NCBI GenBank assembly: GCA_045577415.1
Contig: JAZNII010000138.1
Location: 1-15,908 of the forward strand
Source: SVTX01 sp045577415
GTDB taxonomy: Bacteria; Bacillota; Clostridia; Oscillospirales; CAG-272
DNA length: 15,908 nt
Direction of reading: 5' to 3'
Shown here: positions 1-8,188 of the stretch, in pieces
Layout of the letters: the number at the start of each line of letters is the position of its first letter
How positions within the stretch are numbered: position 1 is the first letter of the stretch
Notes under the pieces: model-generated
What the model was told of the DNA's origin: nothing
The model's database searches: none
The model's input: only the letters and a program-made list of their open reading frames with translations
Translations under genes and position numbers: made by a program

Positions 1-1324
1 GGTTGTTGGTCAGATAGTAGAACACCACAGCTCCTACACCGACCGCCTCGGCAACCTCATCCTTGCCTTCAAGGTCGGGGTTCTTCTCTGCCATAATTCC
101 CTTTACCTTTTCGATAGCGAGAGCAAAGAGGTCTTTCAAGAGAACCACGTTTCCGGTTCTCGTCGCGAGCTTTGCGCCGTTGAGCGAAACCGTGCCGTAG
201 GGTATGTGAACGAGCTGATCGTGCCAATCGTAGCCCATAAGCTCGACCACCTTGAACCACTGCTTAAAGTGGAGTATCTGCTGGTTGCTGGTAACGTAGA
301 TCGCCTTATCGAAATTGTATTCGTTCTTTCTGTAAACAGCCGCCGCAATGTCACGGGTGGGATACAGGGTTGAGCCGTCACGCTTTAGAATAAGACAAGG
401 GGGCATGCCGTATTCCTCAAGGTCAACGATGCTTGCTCCGTCGTCTATCTTCATAAGACCCATCTCGCGCAATTTTTCGACCTGCGCGGGCATCTTGTCG
501 GTATAAAAGCTCTCGCCCTTATAGCTGTCGAACTCGATGCCGAGCTGCTTATATGTCTTTTCGTACTCGTTAAGGCTTATTTCAACAAACCACTTCCAAA
601 GCGCGATATTTTCATCGTCGCCGATCTCCATTTTGCGGAACTCTGCTCTTGCCTGATCCGCAAGATCATTACGCGCGGGAATACCGTTCTCCTCATCACC
701 CTTGATCGTGTTGTTGATGCGAACGTAAAGCTCTACCAGCTTATCGATTCCGCCTTTCTCGATCTGTTCCTTGTCGCCCCAAAGCTTGTAGGCAACGATA
801 AGCTTACCAAACTGAGTACCCCAGTCGCCGAGATAGTTGATGCCAACGCACTCATATCCCGCAAATTCGTGGAGCTTTTTCAGCGCGTGACCGATAACCG
901 TCGTGCCGAGGTGTCCTATATGGAAAGGCTTTGCCACGTTAGGCGAGGAATAGTCGAGAACGACTGTCTTTCCCTTGCCGAGATCGGGTGCGCCGTAATT
1001 TTCTTTCTTTTCAAGTATCTCGGGCAGGATATTTGCCGCAAGATAAGCGTTATCAAGCTTTATGTTAAGATAGCCGTTTACAGCCTCCGCAGAGCCTATG
1101 CAATCGGATTTAAGGTTCTCCGCGATAGTCGCAGCTATCTGCACGGGAGCGCGGCGCAGAGTCTTGGAGAGCTTGAAGCAAGGGAACGCAAGGTCGCCCA
1201 TGGTAGCGTCGGGGGGATATTCAAGCATATCCGCGATCTCGTCGGCAGTAAGAGGCGCGTCGGGATTGATACCTTTAACTCCTTCAAGTATCTTTTCGGC
1301 TATTTGTAATTTGATCTTCAGCAT
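1..1324 (-). CDS. argS: Arginyl-tRNA synthetase (5' part; runs off the left edge)
   Basis: Class I aminoacyl-tRNA synthetase that charges tRNA-Arg with arginine in the cytoplasm. The visible part is 441 codons from ATG 1324; family members have about 550-580 residues, so the anticodon-binding end lies outside the window. Seen: an N-terminal ArgRS additional domain (residues 1-90, ending in VNGYLNIKL), the catalytic entry SSPNVAKPFHIGHL with the HIGH box at residues 135-138, DWGTQFGKL just after it, and KLATRTGN, which fits the relaxed MSxRxGN form of the KMSKS loop usual in ArgRS. The start is supported by AAAGG about 10 bases upstream. The gene is separated from recN by 98 bases that carry a good promoter (1361-1389), so it is probably transcribed both alone and by readthrough. 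The short leader leaves no room for a T-box. Identification is firm. Confidence 0.97.
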   Translation of the reverse strand, partial: MLKIKLQIAEKILEGVKGINPDAPLTADEIADMLEYPPDATMGDLAFPCFKLSKTLRRAPVQIAATIAENLKSDCIGSAEAVNGYLNIKLDNAYLAANILPEILEKKENYGAPDLGKGKTVVLDYSSPNVAKPFHIGHLGTTVIGHALKKLHEFAGYECVGINYLGDWGTQFGKLIVAYKLWGDKEQIEKGGIDKLVELYVRINNTIKGDEENGIPARNDLADQARAEFRKMEIGDDENIALWKWFVEISLNEYEKTYKQLGIEFDSYKGESFYTDKMPAQVEKLREMGLMKIDDGASIVDLEEYGMPPCLILKRDGSTLYPTRDIAAAVYRKNEYNFDKAIYVTSNQQILHFKQWFKVVELMGYDWHDQLVHIPYGTVSLNGAKLATRTGNVVLLKDLFALAIEKVKGIMAEKNPDLEGKDEVAEAVGVGAVVFYYLTNN

Positions 1325-1360
1325 TTTACTTTAACCTTTCTATTTTTAAACAACTTATAT

Positions 1361-1389
1361 ATTTTATCACATCAAAAACAAAATTTCAA
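1361..1389 (-). promoter_or_regulatory. Sigma-A type promoter for argS
   Basis: On the minus strand TTGAAA (1384-1389) and TAAAAT (1361-1366) are separated by exactly 17 bases, matching five of six consensus bases at each element. A start near 1354 gives a leader of about 30 bases before ATG 1324. It lies in the only sizeable gap of the housekeeping cluster. Confidence 0.65.
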
Positions 1390-1422
1390 TATAGAAATCA
1401 GATTTTCTTGTACTTTTCGAAA

Positions 1423-3096
1423 TTATTCTCTGATATTTTCTATCATATCTCTCGCCGCCTGTCTTTGAGCCTCGGTTATGTTGATGCCACCGAGGATCCT
1501 TGCGGCTTCTTCTACCCGCTCATCGCTATCAAGCAACCTGACAGAGGTGTGCGCTCTGCCGTCCATTTCCTTTTTAGAAATAAGGAAATGATTGTCGGCA
1601 AGCGTTGCTATCTGCGCCGAATGGGTGACGCATATAACTTGAGAAGTCCTCGCGATCTCGCGGAGCTTGAGACCGATCTTGCGCGAGGTCTTGCCCGAGA
1701 TACCCGTGTCGATCTCGTCGTATATTGCCGAGTCAACGCCGTCCTTTTCGTTGAGAACACTCTTGAGCGAGAGCATAATTCTCGCCATTTCACCGCCCGA
1801 GGCTATGTCGCTCATCGGCATCATAGGCTCGCCGGGGTTGGTAGCGACCGTAAACTCTATCCTATCGCATCCCGAGGGGGTAAAATCCTCTGTTTTTATA
1901 AGAACTATCTCGAACTTGACCTTGGGCATATCGAGATAGGTCAAAGTCTCCATAATTTTTGCCGACGCCTGCTTTGCGGCAAATTTTCTCTTGTCGGTCA
2001 AGACTTTCGCGGCAACGCTCGCGTCCTTTTCAAGCTGACGGATCTTCTTTTCGTACTCTGCGGCATGCTCGTCGGAAAGCACGATGTCATCAAGTCTTTC
2101 TACCGCTCTGTCGCGGAACTCAAGAATAGCCTTTATATCCCTGCCGTAACGCCTTTTAAGTCCCGAAATGGCTTCAAGTCTCGTTTCAATCTTGTCAAGC
2201 CTTGCGTCGATGTCCTCGCCGCCGTCGTCGCCAAAGGATGCCACCTGCTCGGAAATATCCGACACCTCGTAGCTCATATCAAGGAGCTTTTCGGCGATCT
2301 CTGCCGCCTCGGGGATTACGTCGGCAATTTTACCAAGCGACTCGGAGGCACGCGATAGCAGATAGGACGCTGACGCGCCCTTTTCGCCGCCCGACAATGC
2401 TCTGTGCGCAAAATTTACGTGTTTATTTATCTTTTCAAGACTTGAAAGCCTCAGTTTGTCGGCTTCAAGCTCCTCTTCCTCGCCGTCGCGGAGCTTTTTG
2501 GAGTCGATATCCTTGATCTGGTATTCAAGCATATCCCTCTCTCTTGCCTTCTGCTCCTCGTCCGAGGAAACGTCGCGGAGCTTCTTTCGGTAAGCGTCAA
2601 GCTCCTTATATATTGCGAAATACGTCTCTCTTTCGGCATTACAAGTGCCAAAGGCATCTACCATGTCGATATATGCGTTCTTGTCAAACAGCACCTTACT
2701 GTCGTTCTGACCGTGGATCGAAATAAGCAGCCTGCCCGCCTCGCGGAGAGTTGTTTTGGTCACCGCTCTGCCGTTGATCCGCACCGAAGACCTGCCGTCC
2801 ACCGTCATTTTGTGGGAAAGCACCACCTCGCCGTCGTCAACGTCGATGCCAAGGTCGGAAAGCTTTTGGGCAACGTCGCCCTCAATTCCGTCAAAAACCG
2901 CCTCGGAAAGAGCGTAACTTTCGCCCGCGCGGATTACGTCCCGCGAGACCTTACCGCCACTGAGCATATTTATACTGTCGATGATCACCGATTTTCCCGC
3001 GCCCGTCTCACCCGTCAGCACGGTAAAGCCCGAATCAAACTCAACGAAAGCGCTTTTTACTACCGCTATATTTTCAATATGCAGATTCTTCAGCAT
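1423..3096 (-). CDS. recN: DNA repair protein RecN
   Basis: SMC-like ATPase that acts early in recombinational repair of double-strand breaks. The length of 557 residues is normal for the family. The N-terminal head starts MLKNLHIENIAVV and carries Walker A GETGAGKS at residues 29-36. The central half (about 150-370) is a charged, heptad-like coiled coil typical of RecN. The C-terminal head has the Walker B DEIDTG at 460-465 followed by SGKTSRKIG and VTHSAQIA with His492. A SGGEMARIML signature precedes Walker B. The start ATG 3096 has AAAGGATG upstream at good spacing. It lies 36 bases after argR, in the order argR-recN conserved across Firmicutes. Unlike in spore formers, the next gene is argS rather than spoIVB. 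Identification is firm. Confidence 0.97.
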   Translation of the reverse strand: MLKNLHIENIAVVKSAFVEFDSGFTVLTGETGAGKSVIIDSINMLSGGKVSRDVIRAGESYALSEAVFDGIEGDVAQKLSDLGIDVDDGEVVLSHKMTVDGRSSVRINGRAVTKTTLREAGRLLISIHGQNDSKVLFDKNAYIDMVDAFGTCNAERETYFAIYKELDAYRKKLRDVSSDEEQKARERDMLEYQIKDIDSKKLRDGEEEELEADKLRLSSLEKINKHVNFAHRALSGGEKGASASYLLSRASESLGKIADVIPEAAEIAEKLLDMSYEVSDISEQVASFGDDGGEDIDARLDKIETRLEAISGLKRRYGRDIKAILEFRDRAVERLDDIVLSDEHAAEYEKKIRQLEKDASVAAKVLTDKRKFAAKQASAKIMETLTYLDMPKVKFEIVLIKTEDFTPSGCDRIEFTVATNPGEPMMPMSDIASGGEMARIMLSLKSVLNEKDGVDSAIYDEIDTGISGKTSRKIGLKLREIARTSQVICVTHSAQIATLADNHFLISKKEMDGRAHTSVRLLDSDERVEEAARILGGINITEAQRQAARDMIENIRE

Positions 3097-3132
3097 GATC
3101 GATCATCCTTTCCAAGAAAATTAACGGTCAAA

Positions 3133-3594
3133 TCAACCTATGGACAACTGTTTTTTTAACTTATTTGCGACAGAGAGCGCGGAATCGTTGTTGGGAGTTA
3201 TAACCAAGATGGTATCGTCACCCGCAACGCATCCGAGAATATCGGCGTCGGGAATTCGGTCGATAGCGATAGCCACCGCCTGCGCCATTCCTGCCGCCGT
3301 CTTTAAAACTATCGTGTTCTGAGCGCAGATTATGGAATGAACCGTATCTGCCACCGCGTGGGACAAAGGACCAAGTCTCGCTCCCACCTTCTTGGACACA
3401 CCCGACACTACATACTTATAACTTCCGCCCGGCACTGCGATCTTCACAAGATCAAGATCTCGGATATCACGCGAGACCGTCGCCTGCGTGACCATATAGC
3501 CCTCCTCGCCGAGGAACTCCATAAGCTCGTCCTGAGTCTCTATCTCATACTTTTCTATAAGCTCAAGAATTTTTTCCTGTCTTCCTTTTTTCAT
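3133..3594 (-). CDS. argR: Arginine repressor ArgR
   Basis: Arginine-dependent transcriptional regulator (ArgR/AhrC family), a hexamer that represses arginine biosynthesis and can activate catabolism. The length of 153 residues is typical. The N-terminal winged helix-turn-helix occupies residues 1-65, with recognition helix TQATVSRDIRDL at 36-47. The C-terminal oligomerisation and arginine-binding domain carries GCVAGDDTI at 121-129, with the paired aspartates at 126-127 that contact arginine. The start ATG 3594 is 20 bases after the nadK stop, with AGTAGG upstream. Its place between nadK and recN is conserved in Firmicutes and does not imply that those genes are arginine regulated. No clear ARG box was recognised in this window, so its targets are elsewhere. 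Confidence 0.96.
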   Translation of the reverse strand: MKKGRQEKILELIEKYEIETQDELMEFLGEEGYMVTQATVSRDIRDLDLVKIAVPGGSYKYVVSGVSKKVGARLGPLSHAVADTVHSIICAQNTIVLKTAAGMAQAVAIAIDRIPDADILGCVAGDDTILVITPNNDSALSVANKLKKQLSIG

Positions 3595-3614
3595 ATTTAT
3601 TTACCTACTAATCC

Positions 3615-4496
3615 TTACTTATCGTTCATTTTCTGCTTGAGTCTCTCATAAAAGCTTCCGTCCTTAAGACGAATAAACGAGGTCTTAAGAGGAGATCGTG
3701 TAATTCTGACGACCTCACCCAAGGAAAGCTCATAATTAACTCTGCCGTCAACCGTGAGAAAGAGAGTCTTTTCTCTCTGACAAATATTTTTGATCTCAAG
3801 GTGCGCGCTATCAGGGAAGATCATAGGACGCGCATAGAGCGAATGGGGGCAGATAGGTGTCACGCAAAGACATTCAAGTCTGGGGTCAACGATCGCACCG
3901 CCCGCGCTGAGAGAATATGCGGTAGAACCCGTGGGGGTCGAGATTATCATACCGTCGGATCGGTAATTTGCGATATGCACTCCGCCCTCGTAAAGCTCGA
4001 TATCGACCACACGGGAGATAGAGCCGTTGGACAGCACTGCGTCGTTAAGAGCGTATTCGTTCTTACGCACCTCGCCCTCTGCGCCAAGAAGCTCAATATT
4101 GAGCATAGAACGTGTCTCAAGCTTGTATTCACCCGACACAAGCCTTGAAAGCTCGTCGATCTCACCAAGCTCAAGCTCTGCCATATATCCAAGTCTGCCG
4201 AGATTGAGACCCATAACGGGGGTATGGTAGGGCGCAGATCTGCGTGAGGACTCCAAGATAGCGCCGTCACCGCCTAAAACTATAACTGCGTCGACCTGAC
4301 TGTAAGCCTCCTCCATCGCTAAAAACTTGAACCATACTCTGCTTCGGAGCCTGATTATCTTGTCCTTATTGTAAATAAGGGTGCAGACCTCGCAGCCGAG
4401 AGACGAAAGCTTCTCCGCAACCGCGAGCGCCGCCTGCGCTTTGTCGTATATATTGAAATTCGTTACTATAAGTACCTTTTTTATGCTTTTTTCCAT
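3615..4496 (-). CDS. nadK: NAD kinase (NadK/PpnK)
   Basis: Phosphorylates NAD to NADP using ATP or polyphosphate in the cytoplasm, the only route to NADP in most bacteria. The length of 293 residues is normal. Family motifs in order: GGDG at residues 75-78 (phosphate binding, with catalytic Asp77), NLGRLGYM (equivalent of NxGxxGF), YALNDAV, then PTGSTAYSLSAGG, the signature that contacts NAD, and SLYARPMIFP near the C-terminal part. The start ATG 4496 lies 2 bases after the tlyA stop; its binding site AAGGAT is formed by the last codons of tlyA, so the two are translationally coupled. The C-terminus ends in a short basic tail. Identification is firm. Confidence 0.97.
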   Translation of the reverse strand: MEKSIKKVLIVTNFNIYDKAQAALAVAEKLSSLGCEVCTLIYNKDKIIRLRSRVWFKFLAMEEAYSQVDAVIVLGGDGAILESSRRSAPYHTPVMGLNLGRLGYMAELELGEIDELSRLVSGEYKLETRSMLNIELLGAEGEVRKNEYALNDAVLSNGSISRVVDIELYEGGVHIANYRSDGMIISTPTGSTAYSLSAGGAIVDPRLECLCVTPICPHSLYARPMIFPDSAHLEIKNICQREKTLFLTVDGRVNYELSLGEVVRITRSPLKTSFIRLKDGSFYERLKQKMNDK

Positions 4497-4498
4497 GA

Positions 4499-5272
4499 TT
4501 AATCCTTACAAAGCCGCGAAAGAACTATCTTTTCGTTTATCCCATCGCAGCGTTTTTTTATAAACACGGCAAGATATTCACGGTTGCCGTCGCCTCCGTT
4601 GATAGGAGAGCGGATAACGTCAAGCGCATCAAATCCGCAAAGATATGCAGACTCAAGCACGCGGCGTACCGCCATTTCCCTGTCGCAGGGCTTTTTGACT
4701 ATTCCGTTTTTGCCAAGAGCGCTCTTGCCCGCCTCAAACTGAGGCTTGATAAGGCTTACGAATATTCCTCCGTCCCGAAGAACCGACGAAACGGGCGAAT
4801 GAAGCAGAGTTTGAGAGATAAAGGAGACGTCCATTACGGCTATGTCAAAGAAACCGAATTGATCGCAGGACAGGTCTTTTGCGTTAAATCCCTCAATACT
4901 CGTCACCCTTATATCTTCAAGTAATTTTTTGTGAAGCTGACCCCTGCCAGAATCCACCGCGCAAACGTGAGCCGCGCCGCGCTGAAGCAAGCAGTCGGTA
5001 AAGCCGCCCGTGGACGCGCCTACATCTATACAACGCTTGCCCGCAACGTCTATGCCGAAATACTCAAGCGCGCCGTCAAGCTTCAAGCCTCCGCGACCTA
5101 CAAACCTTTCGGTCTCGGTGATCTCAACTCTATGCTCGCCCTCATTTACCTCAAGCGATGCCTTGGATACGGTCTTGCCGTCAAATATCACCTTACCGTC
5201 GCCAATAAGCCTCGCTGCGCGGTTTCTGCTTTCGCAAAAGCCTTTTTCAACAAGGTATATGTCTATTCTCAT
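4499..5272 (-). CDS. tlyA: TlyA family rRNA 2'-O-methyltransferase / hemolysin-like protein
   Basis: Expected to 2'-O-methylate rRNA (16S C1409 and 23S C1920 in characterised TlyA proteins), using S-adenosylmethionine. At 257 residues it is close to the usual 265-275. An S4 RNA-binding domain occupies residues 1-60 (starts MRIDIYLVEKGF). An FtsJ-like Rossmann domain follows with the SAM-binding CIDVGASTGGF at 81-91. A K-D-K-E tetrad can be read at Lys64 (GGLKLDGAL), Asp148 (MDVSF), Lys176 (LIKPQFE) and Glu232 (GNREYL), arguing for an active enzyme. It overlaps the preceding gene by the 4-base ATGA at 5269-5272 and has no good ribosome binding site, so translation probably depends on coupling. 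The historical name hemolysin is probably misleading. Which nucleotides are methylated cannot be read here. Confidence 0.95.
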   Translation of the reverse strand: MRIDIYLVEKGFCESRNRAARLIGDGKVIFDGKTVSKASLEVNEGEHRVEITETERFVGRGGLKLDGALEYFGIDVAGKRCIDVGASTGGFTDCLLQRGAAHVCAVDSGRGQLHKKLLEDIRVTSIEGFNAKDLSCDQFGFFDIAVMDVSFISQTLLHSPVSSVLRDGGIFVSLIKPQFEAGKSALGKNGIVKKPCDREMAVRRVLESAYLCGFDALDVIRSPINGGDGNREYLAVFIKKRCDGINEKIVLSRLCKD

Positions 5273-5736
5273 AAGGGAGAAATTCCGAATATCGGAATAA
5301 ACATCATTCCAATAGGAACGACGATACCAAGCAGCATGCCCGCCGCAACCTGAACGGGGGTGTGTCCCGCAAGCTCCTCAAACGCCTTTTCGGCAAGGTC
5401 GGGATCGTTTATAGAATCAGAAAGATTTTTAAAAATTCTGTTCAAAGCCTTGGCATGCTCTCCGATCTGACGTCTCATTCCCATAGCGTCTCTCATAACT
5501 ATCAAAGCAAGCACCAAGCTGATCGCAAACGCGGGAGAATCAAAGCCCTCCTTGATGGCGCAAGCCGACGCAAGGGCGCAGACAGACGCCGAGTGAGAGG
5601 ACGGCATACCTCCCGTTCCGAAAAGCATTTCAAGAACCGAAAACTTTTTGAGCTTGAATATACCGGTAAAAACCTTTAAAAACTGCGCAATAAACCAAGC
5701 AGAGGCCGCGCAAATTATGATAAAATAGTTTTCCAT
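5269..5736 (-). CDS. Divergent PAP2 family (DUF212, YuiD-like) membrane protein
   Basis: A 155-residue integral membrane protein of the divergent PAP2/acid phosphatase-like family. It keeps the family signature GMPSSHSA (PSSH at residues 45-48), the RDAMGMRRQIGEHA stretch and the conserved GHTPVQVAAG with His125. It lacks the first motif of classical PAP2 phosphatases (KxxxxxxRP). Hydrophobic segments lie at about 3-20, 48-62, 70-84 and 128-150. Activity for the family is not established; phosphatase action on a lipid phosphate is an inference from fold and from its position directly after ispA, which makes a prenyl diphosphate. The start ATG 5736 has AAGGATG upstream. It overlaps tlyA by 4 bases. 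In many relatives dxs stands in or next to this position; here it is absent. Confidence 0.9.
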   Translation of the reverse strand: MENYFIIICAASAWFIAQFLKVFTGIFKLKKFSVLEMLFGTGGMPSSHSASVCALASACAIKEGFDSPAFAISLVLALIVMRDAMGMRRQIGEHAKALNRIFKNLSDSINDPDLAEKAFEELAGHTPVQVAAGMLLGIVVPIGMMFIPIFGISPL

Positions 5737-5771
5737 ATTTTACATCCTTAAATTTTTATTTTTCAGGTCGG

Positions 5772-6674
5772 TTATTTGTTTCTTTCACAAAGATAGAGAG
5801 CTAACGACACCAGCGTCTCACTTCCGTCTATCTCGCTTAGGAACGATATTGCCTCTCGGGTCAAGTCCTCCGCATATTTCTTTGCTTCATCCACCGAGAA
5901 GAATTTCATAAAGGTAGTCTTGTTTTTCTCCTTGTCGGCGCCGATGTTCTTTCCAAGCACGTCGCTTGTAGACGTAACGTCAAGAACGTCGTCAACTATC
6001 TGGAACACAAGACCGATATTTCTTGCGAACACCGTCAGCTTTTCGGTGACCTCGCTATTAGGAGCGTATCCTGCCGCAAGACAACCGAGCTGGACAGATA
6101 CGCAGATCATAGCTCCCGTCTTGCCCATGTGAAGCTCCACCAATTCTTCTTCATTAAGCTCGTGAGACTCTCCGTAAAGGTCGGACATCTGCCCCTTAAC
6201 CATTCCGAAGCTGCCCGCCGCGCCCGAAAGAAGCGCTACCGCCGTCGCCGCGCAATCTCCGCTGACATAAGGGTTCATGGCGCAGACCGAAAATGCATCG
6301 GTAAGCAGACCGTCTCCAGCAAGAGTGGCGACCGCCTCGCCGTATACCTTGTGACAGGTGGGCTTTCCACGCCTCATATCGTCGTCGTCCATGCAAGGAA
6401 GATCGTCGTGAATCAGAGAGTAGGTATGTATCATCTCCACCGCGCAGGCAAAGGGCAAAGCTGACTTAACCTTGCCGCCGAGCATCTTGCAGGTCTCAAG
6501 CACAAGCGTTGCTCTGATCCTCTTTCCGCCCGACAAAAGGCTGTATCTTATAGCCTCGTAAAGCTCTGTCGCAGTACCCTTTCCGTCTTCGGGATATATT
6601 CTTTCAAGCTCGGGTTCGACTAACGAGACCGTGTTTTTTATTGCGTTTATCGCAAGCTCCTTATTATATTCCAT
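5772..6674 (-). CDS. ispA: Polyprenyl (farnesyl/geranyl) diphosphate synthase
   Basis: Head-to-tail condensation of isopentenyl diphosphate with dimethylallyl or geranyl diphosphate, feeding undecaprenyl and other isoprenoid synthesis. The length of 300 residues is typical. The first Asp-rich motif is DDLPCMD at residues 90-96, followed by DDDMRRGK. The second is DDVLD at 228-232, preceded by FQIV. GGKRIR at 49-54 binds the isopentenyl pyrophosphate. Tyr85, five residues before the first Asp-rich motif, favours short products (C10-C15), as in farnesyl diphosphate synthases. ATG 6674 is chosen because the G-rich site (GGGGGGA) sits 5-6 bases before it; ATG 6680 touches that site directly. The gene lies 13 bases after xseB. 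The open frame extends upstream to 6812 but only as overlap with xseB. Confidence 0.95.
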   Translation of the reverse strand: MEYNKELAINAIKNTVSLVEPELERIYPEDGKGTATELYEAIRYSLLSGGKRIRATLVLETCKMLGGKVKSALPFACAVEMIHTYSLIHDDLPCMDDDDMRRGKPTCHKVYGEAVATLAGDGLLTDAFSVCAMNPYVSGDCAATAVALLSGAAGSFGMVKGQMSDLYGESHELNEEELVELHMGKTGAMICVSVQLGCLAAGYAPNSEVTEKLTVFARNIGLVFQIVDDVLDVTSTSDVLGKNIGADKEKNKTTFMKFFSVDEAKKYAEDLTREAISFLSEIDGSETLVSLALYLCERNK

Positions 6675-6687
6675 GTTCATCCCCCCG

Positions 6688-6945
6688 TCAACCGTTATCC
6701 GAGAAGGTTCCGTCGGGAACGTCCACGACCTCAATCTCGCCGTTATTTCCCTGCTGGAGTATCTGTATCTTTCTCTTTGCCACATCAAGCTCGCTCGCGC
6801 ACTGTGAGGCAAGCTTCACGCCCTCCTCATAGAGCTTCAGCGACTTATCAAGAGGCAGCTTTTCGTTTTCAAGCTCGGCTACCACCGCTTCAAGACGCGC
6901 CATAGCCTCCTCAAGACTGAGTTTTTTCTTTTCTGCCATTATCAT
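6688..6945 (-). CDS. xseB: Exodeoxyribonuclease VII small subunit
   Basis: Small subunit of exonuclease VII, which binds along the coiled-coil arms of XseA; together they degrade single-stranded DNA in both directions. The length of 85 residues is within the usual 60-90. The family core is visible: LSLEEAMARLEAVVAELEN, then LPLDKSLKLYEEGVKLASQCASEL, an antiparallel helical hairpin. The tail after residue 65 (GNNGEIEVVDVPDG) is polar and low in conserved residues. The start ATG 6945 follows the xseA TAA stop with no gap and has GAGG five bases upstream. ATG 6939 (second Met) is possible but would be 11 bases from that site. Confidence 0.94.
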   Translation of the reverse strand: MIMAEKKKLSLEEAMARLEAVVAELENEKLPLDKSLKLYEEGVKLASQCASELDVAKRKIQILQQGNNGEIEVVDVPDGTFSDNG

Positions 6946-8169
6946 TTACCCCTCTCGTCTGTTTTCTTTTATTTCGGTTATCTCGGCTCGCAGACTTCCG
7001 TCCGAAAGCCCTATCTCAACCGTCTCTCCGATCTTCGCGTCGCCAACGGCTGAAATTATTCTGCCGTCCTCGCCCTCGACCATCGCGTAGCCGTGAGAAA
7101 GCACCGCTAAAGGATTTACTCCCTCAAGACGGACGCAAAGCATACGGAAACGGTTATCGGCTCTGTCTGCCGCTCCCTTGCCAAGAACGTCAAGCCTTTC
7201 TCTCATTCGTATAAGTCTTGCGTTCTTTTCTTCAAGCACTCTTATGGGAGAGTGAAGCTCGGCGCTTTTTTTCAAGCCGTCAAGACGGCTCTCAAGGAAA
7301 TAAAGCTTGCGCGACACCGACACGTCTGCCTTGTGACGAAGATGCGCGATCCTTGCTCTTGTCTCCCTCGTGTCGGGAAAGGCGATCTCAGCCGCCGCGC
7401 TTGGCGTCGGCGCTCGCAGATCCGACACAAAATCACAAATAGTAAAGTCGGTCTCATGACCCACCGCCGAAATGACGGGAATATCCGATGCCGCGATCAC
7501 TCTCGCAAGATTTTCGTCGTTAAAGCACCAAAGATCCTCGGCAGAGCCGCCGCCGCGACCGATAATTATAACGTCCACGGGATGCTTCTCATTAAAAAAT
7601 TTAATTCCTCCCGCAAGGCTTCTCGGCGCAAGCTCGCCCTGAACATAAGCGGGATATATCACTATTCTTGCCCCGGGACAACGCCTGCCCGACACGTTTA
7701 TAACATCATGAAGCGCCGCGCCGGACGCCGACGTAATAACTCCAACGCTTCGCGCAAAGGGCGGTATCGGCTTTTTTCTTGCCTGATCAAAAAGTCCCTC
7801 TGACGAAAGCCTTGCCTTCAACTGCTCAAAGGCGATCGCCAAAGCTCCCGCGCCGTCGGGCTGCATATCGTCAATGATTATCTGATAGTCTCCGCTTACC
7901 GTGTACGTGGAGATCTTTCCGTGAACAATTACTCTCATGCCGCTTTCGGGGCGGAATTTAAGTCTCGACGAATATCCGCGGAACATAACGGCTCTTATCG
8001 ACGAGCCTTCGTCCTTCAGGGAAAAATACATGTGACCCGACGAATAGTTGCTCTTAAAATTGGAAATTTCTCCACGCAACCACACATCACGAAGCACCGG
8101 ATTTGATTCCAGCGTCATTTTGATATATTCATTTATCTGCGTTACGCTGAAAGCCGTATCCTTTTGCAT
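6946..8169 (-). CDS. xseA: Exodeoxyribonuclease VII large subunit
   Basis: Catalytic subunit of exonuclease VII. The length of 407 residues is normal for Firmicutes. An N-terminal OB-fold (about 1-103) starts FSVTQINEYI and contains VWLRGEISNFK and GHMYFSLKD. The catalytic domain has GVITSASGAALHD from residue 143, GRGGGSAEDLWCFN at 204-217 and ISAVGHETDFT around 233-243, followed by DLRAPTPSAAAE, all family hallmarks. The C-terminal third is the coiled coil that carries XseB, ending in the conserved PLAVLSHGYAMV strand region. The start ATG 8169 is chosen for the AGAGGAAA site directly upstream and for alignment with family N-termini. The open frame reaches back to 8295, but this extra part lies inside the preceding gene and looks non-coding. 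It starts 19 bases after the TsaD-like gene. Confidence 0.97.
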   Translation of the reverse strand: MQKDTAFSVTQINEYIKMTLESNPVLRDVWLRGEISNFKSNYSSGHMYFSLKDEGSSIRAVMFRGYSSRLKFRPESGMRVIVHGKISTYTVSGDYQIIIDDMQPDGAGALAIAFEQLKARLSSEGLFDQARKKPIPPFARSVGVITSASGAALHDVINVSGRRCPGARIVIYPAYVQGELAPRSLAGGIKFFNEKHPVDVIIIGRGGGSAEDLWCFNDENLARVIAASDIPVISAVGHETDFTICDFVSDLRAPTPSAAAEIAFPDTRETRARIAHLRHKADVSVSRKLYFLESRLDGLKKSAELHSPIRVLEEKNARLIRMRERLDVLGKGAADRADNRFRMLCVRLEGVNPLAVLSHGYAMVEGEDGRIISAVGDAKIGETVEIGLSDGSLRAEITEIKENRREG

Positions 8170-8188
8170 AATTTCCTCTGATCTATAA

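Noticed and set aside
1325..1422. Terminator after recN
   Set aside because: No stable stem followed by a T-run can be drawn on the minus strand, only AT-rich sequence and the argS promoter.
1408..2358. A 316-codon open frame on the plus strand
   Set aside because: It lies wholly opposite recN, which has complete motifs. No binding site or family pattern is visible, so it is an antisense shadow of a codon-biased gene.
6675..6812. N-terminal extension of the ispA frame
   Set aside because: It lies inside xseB in another frame. The G-rich binding site and family length support ATG 6674.
7252..7803. A 183-codon open frame on the plus strand
   Set aside because: It lies opposite the catalytic domain of xseA, and its residue composition (very rich in Arg, Lys and Ser) is that of an antisense shadow.
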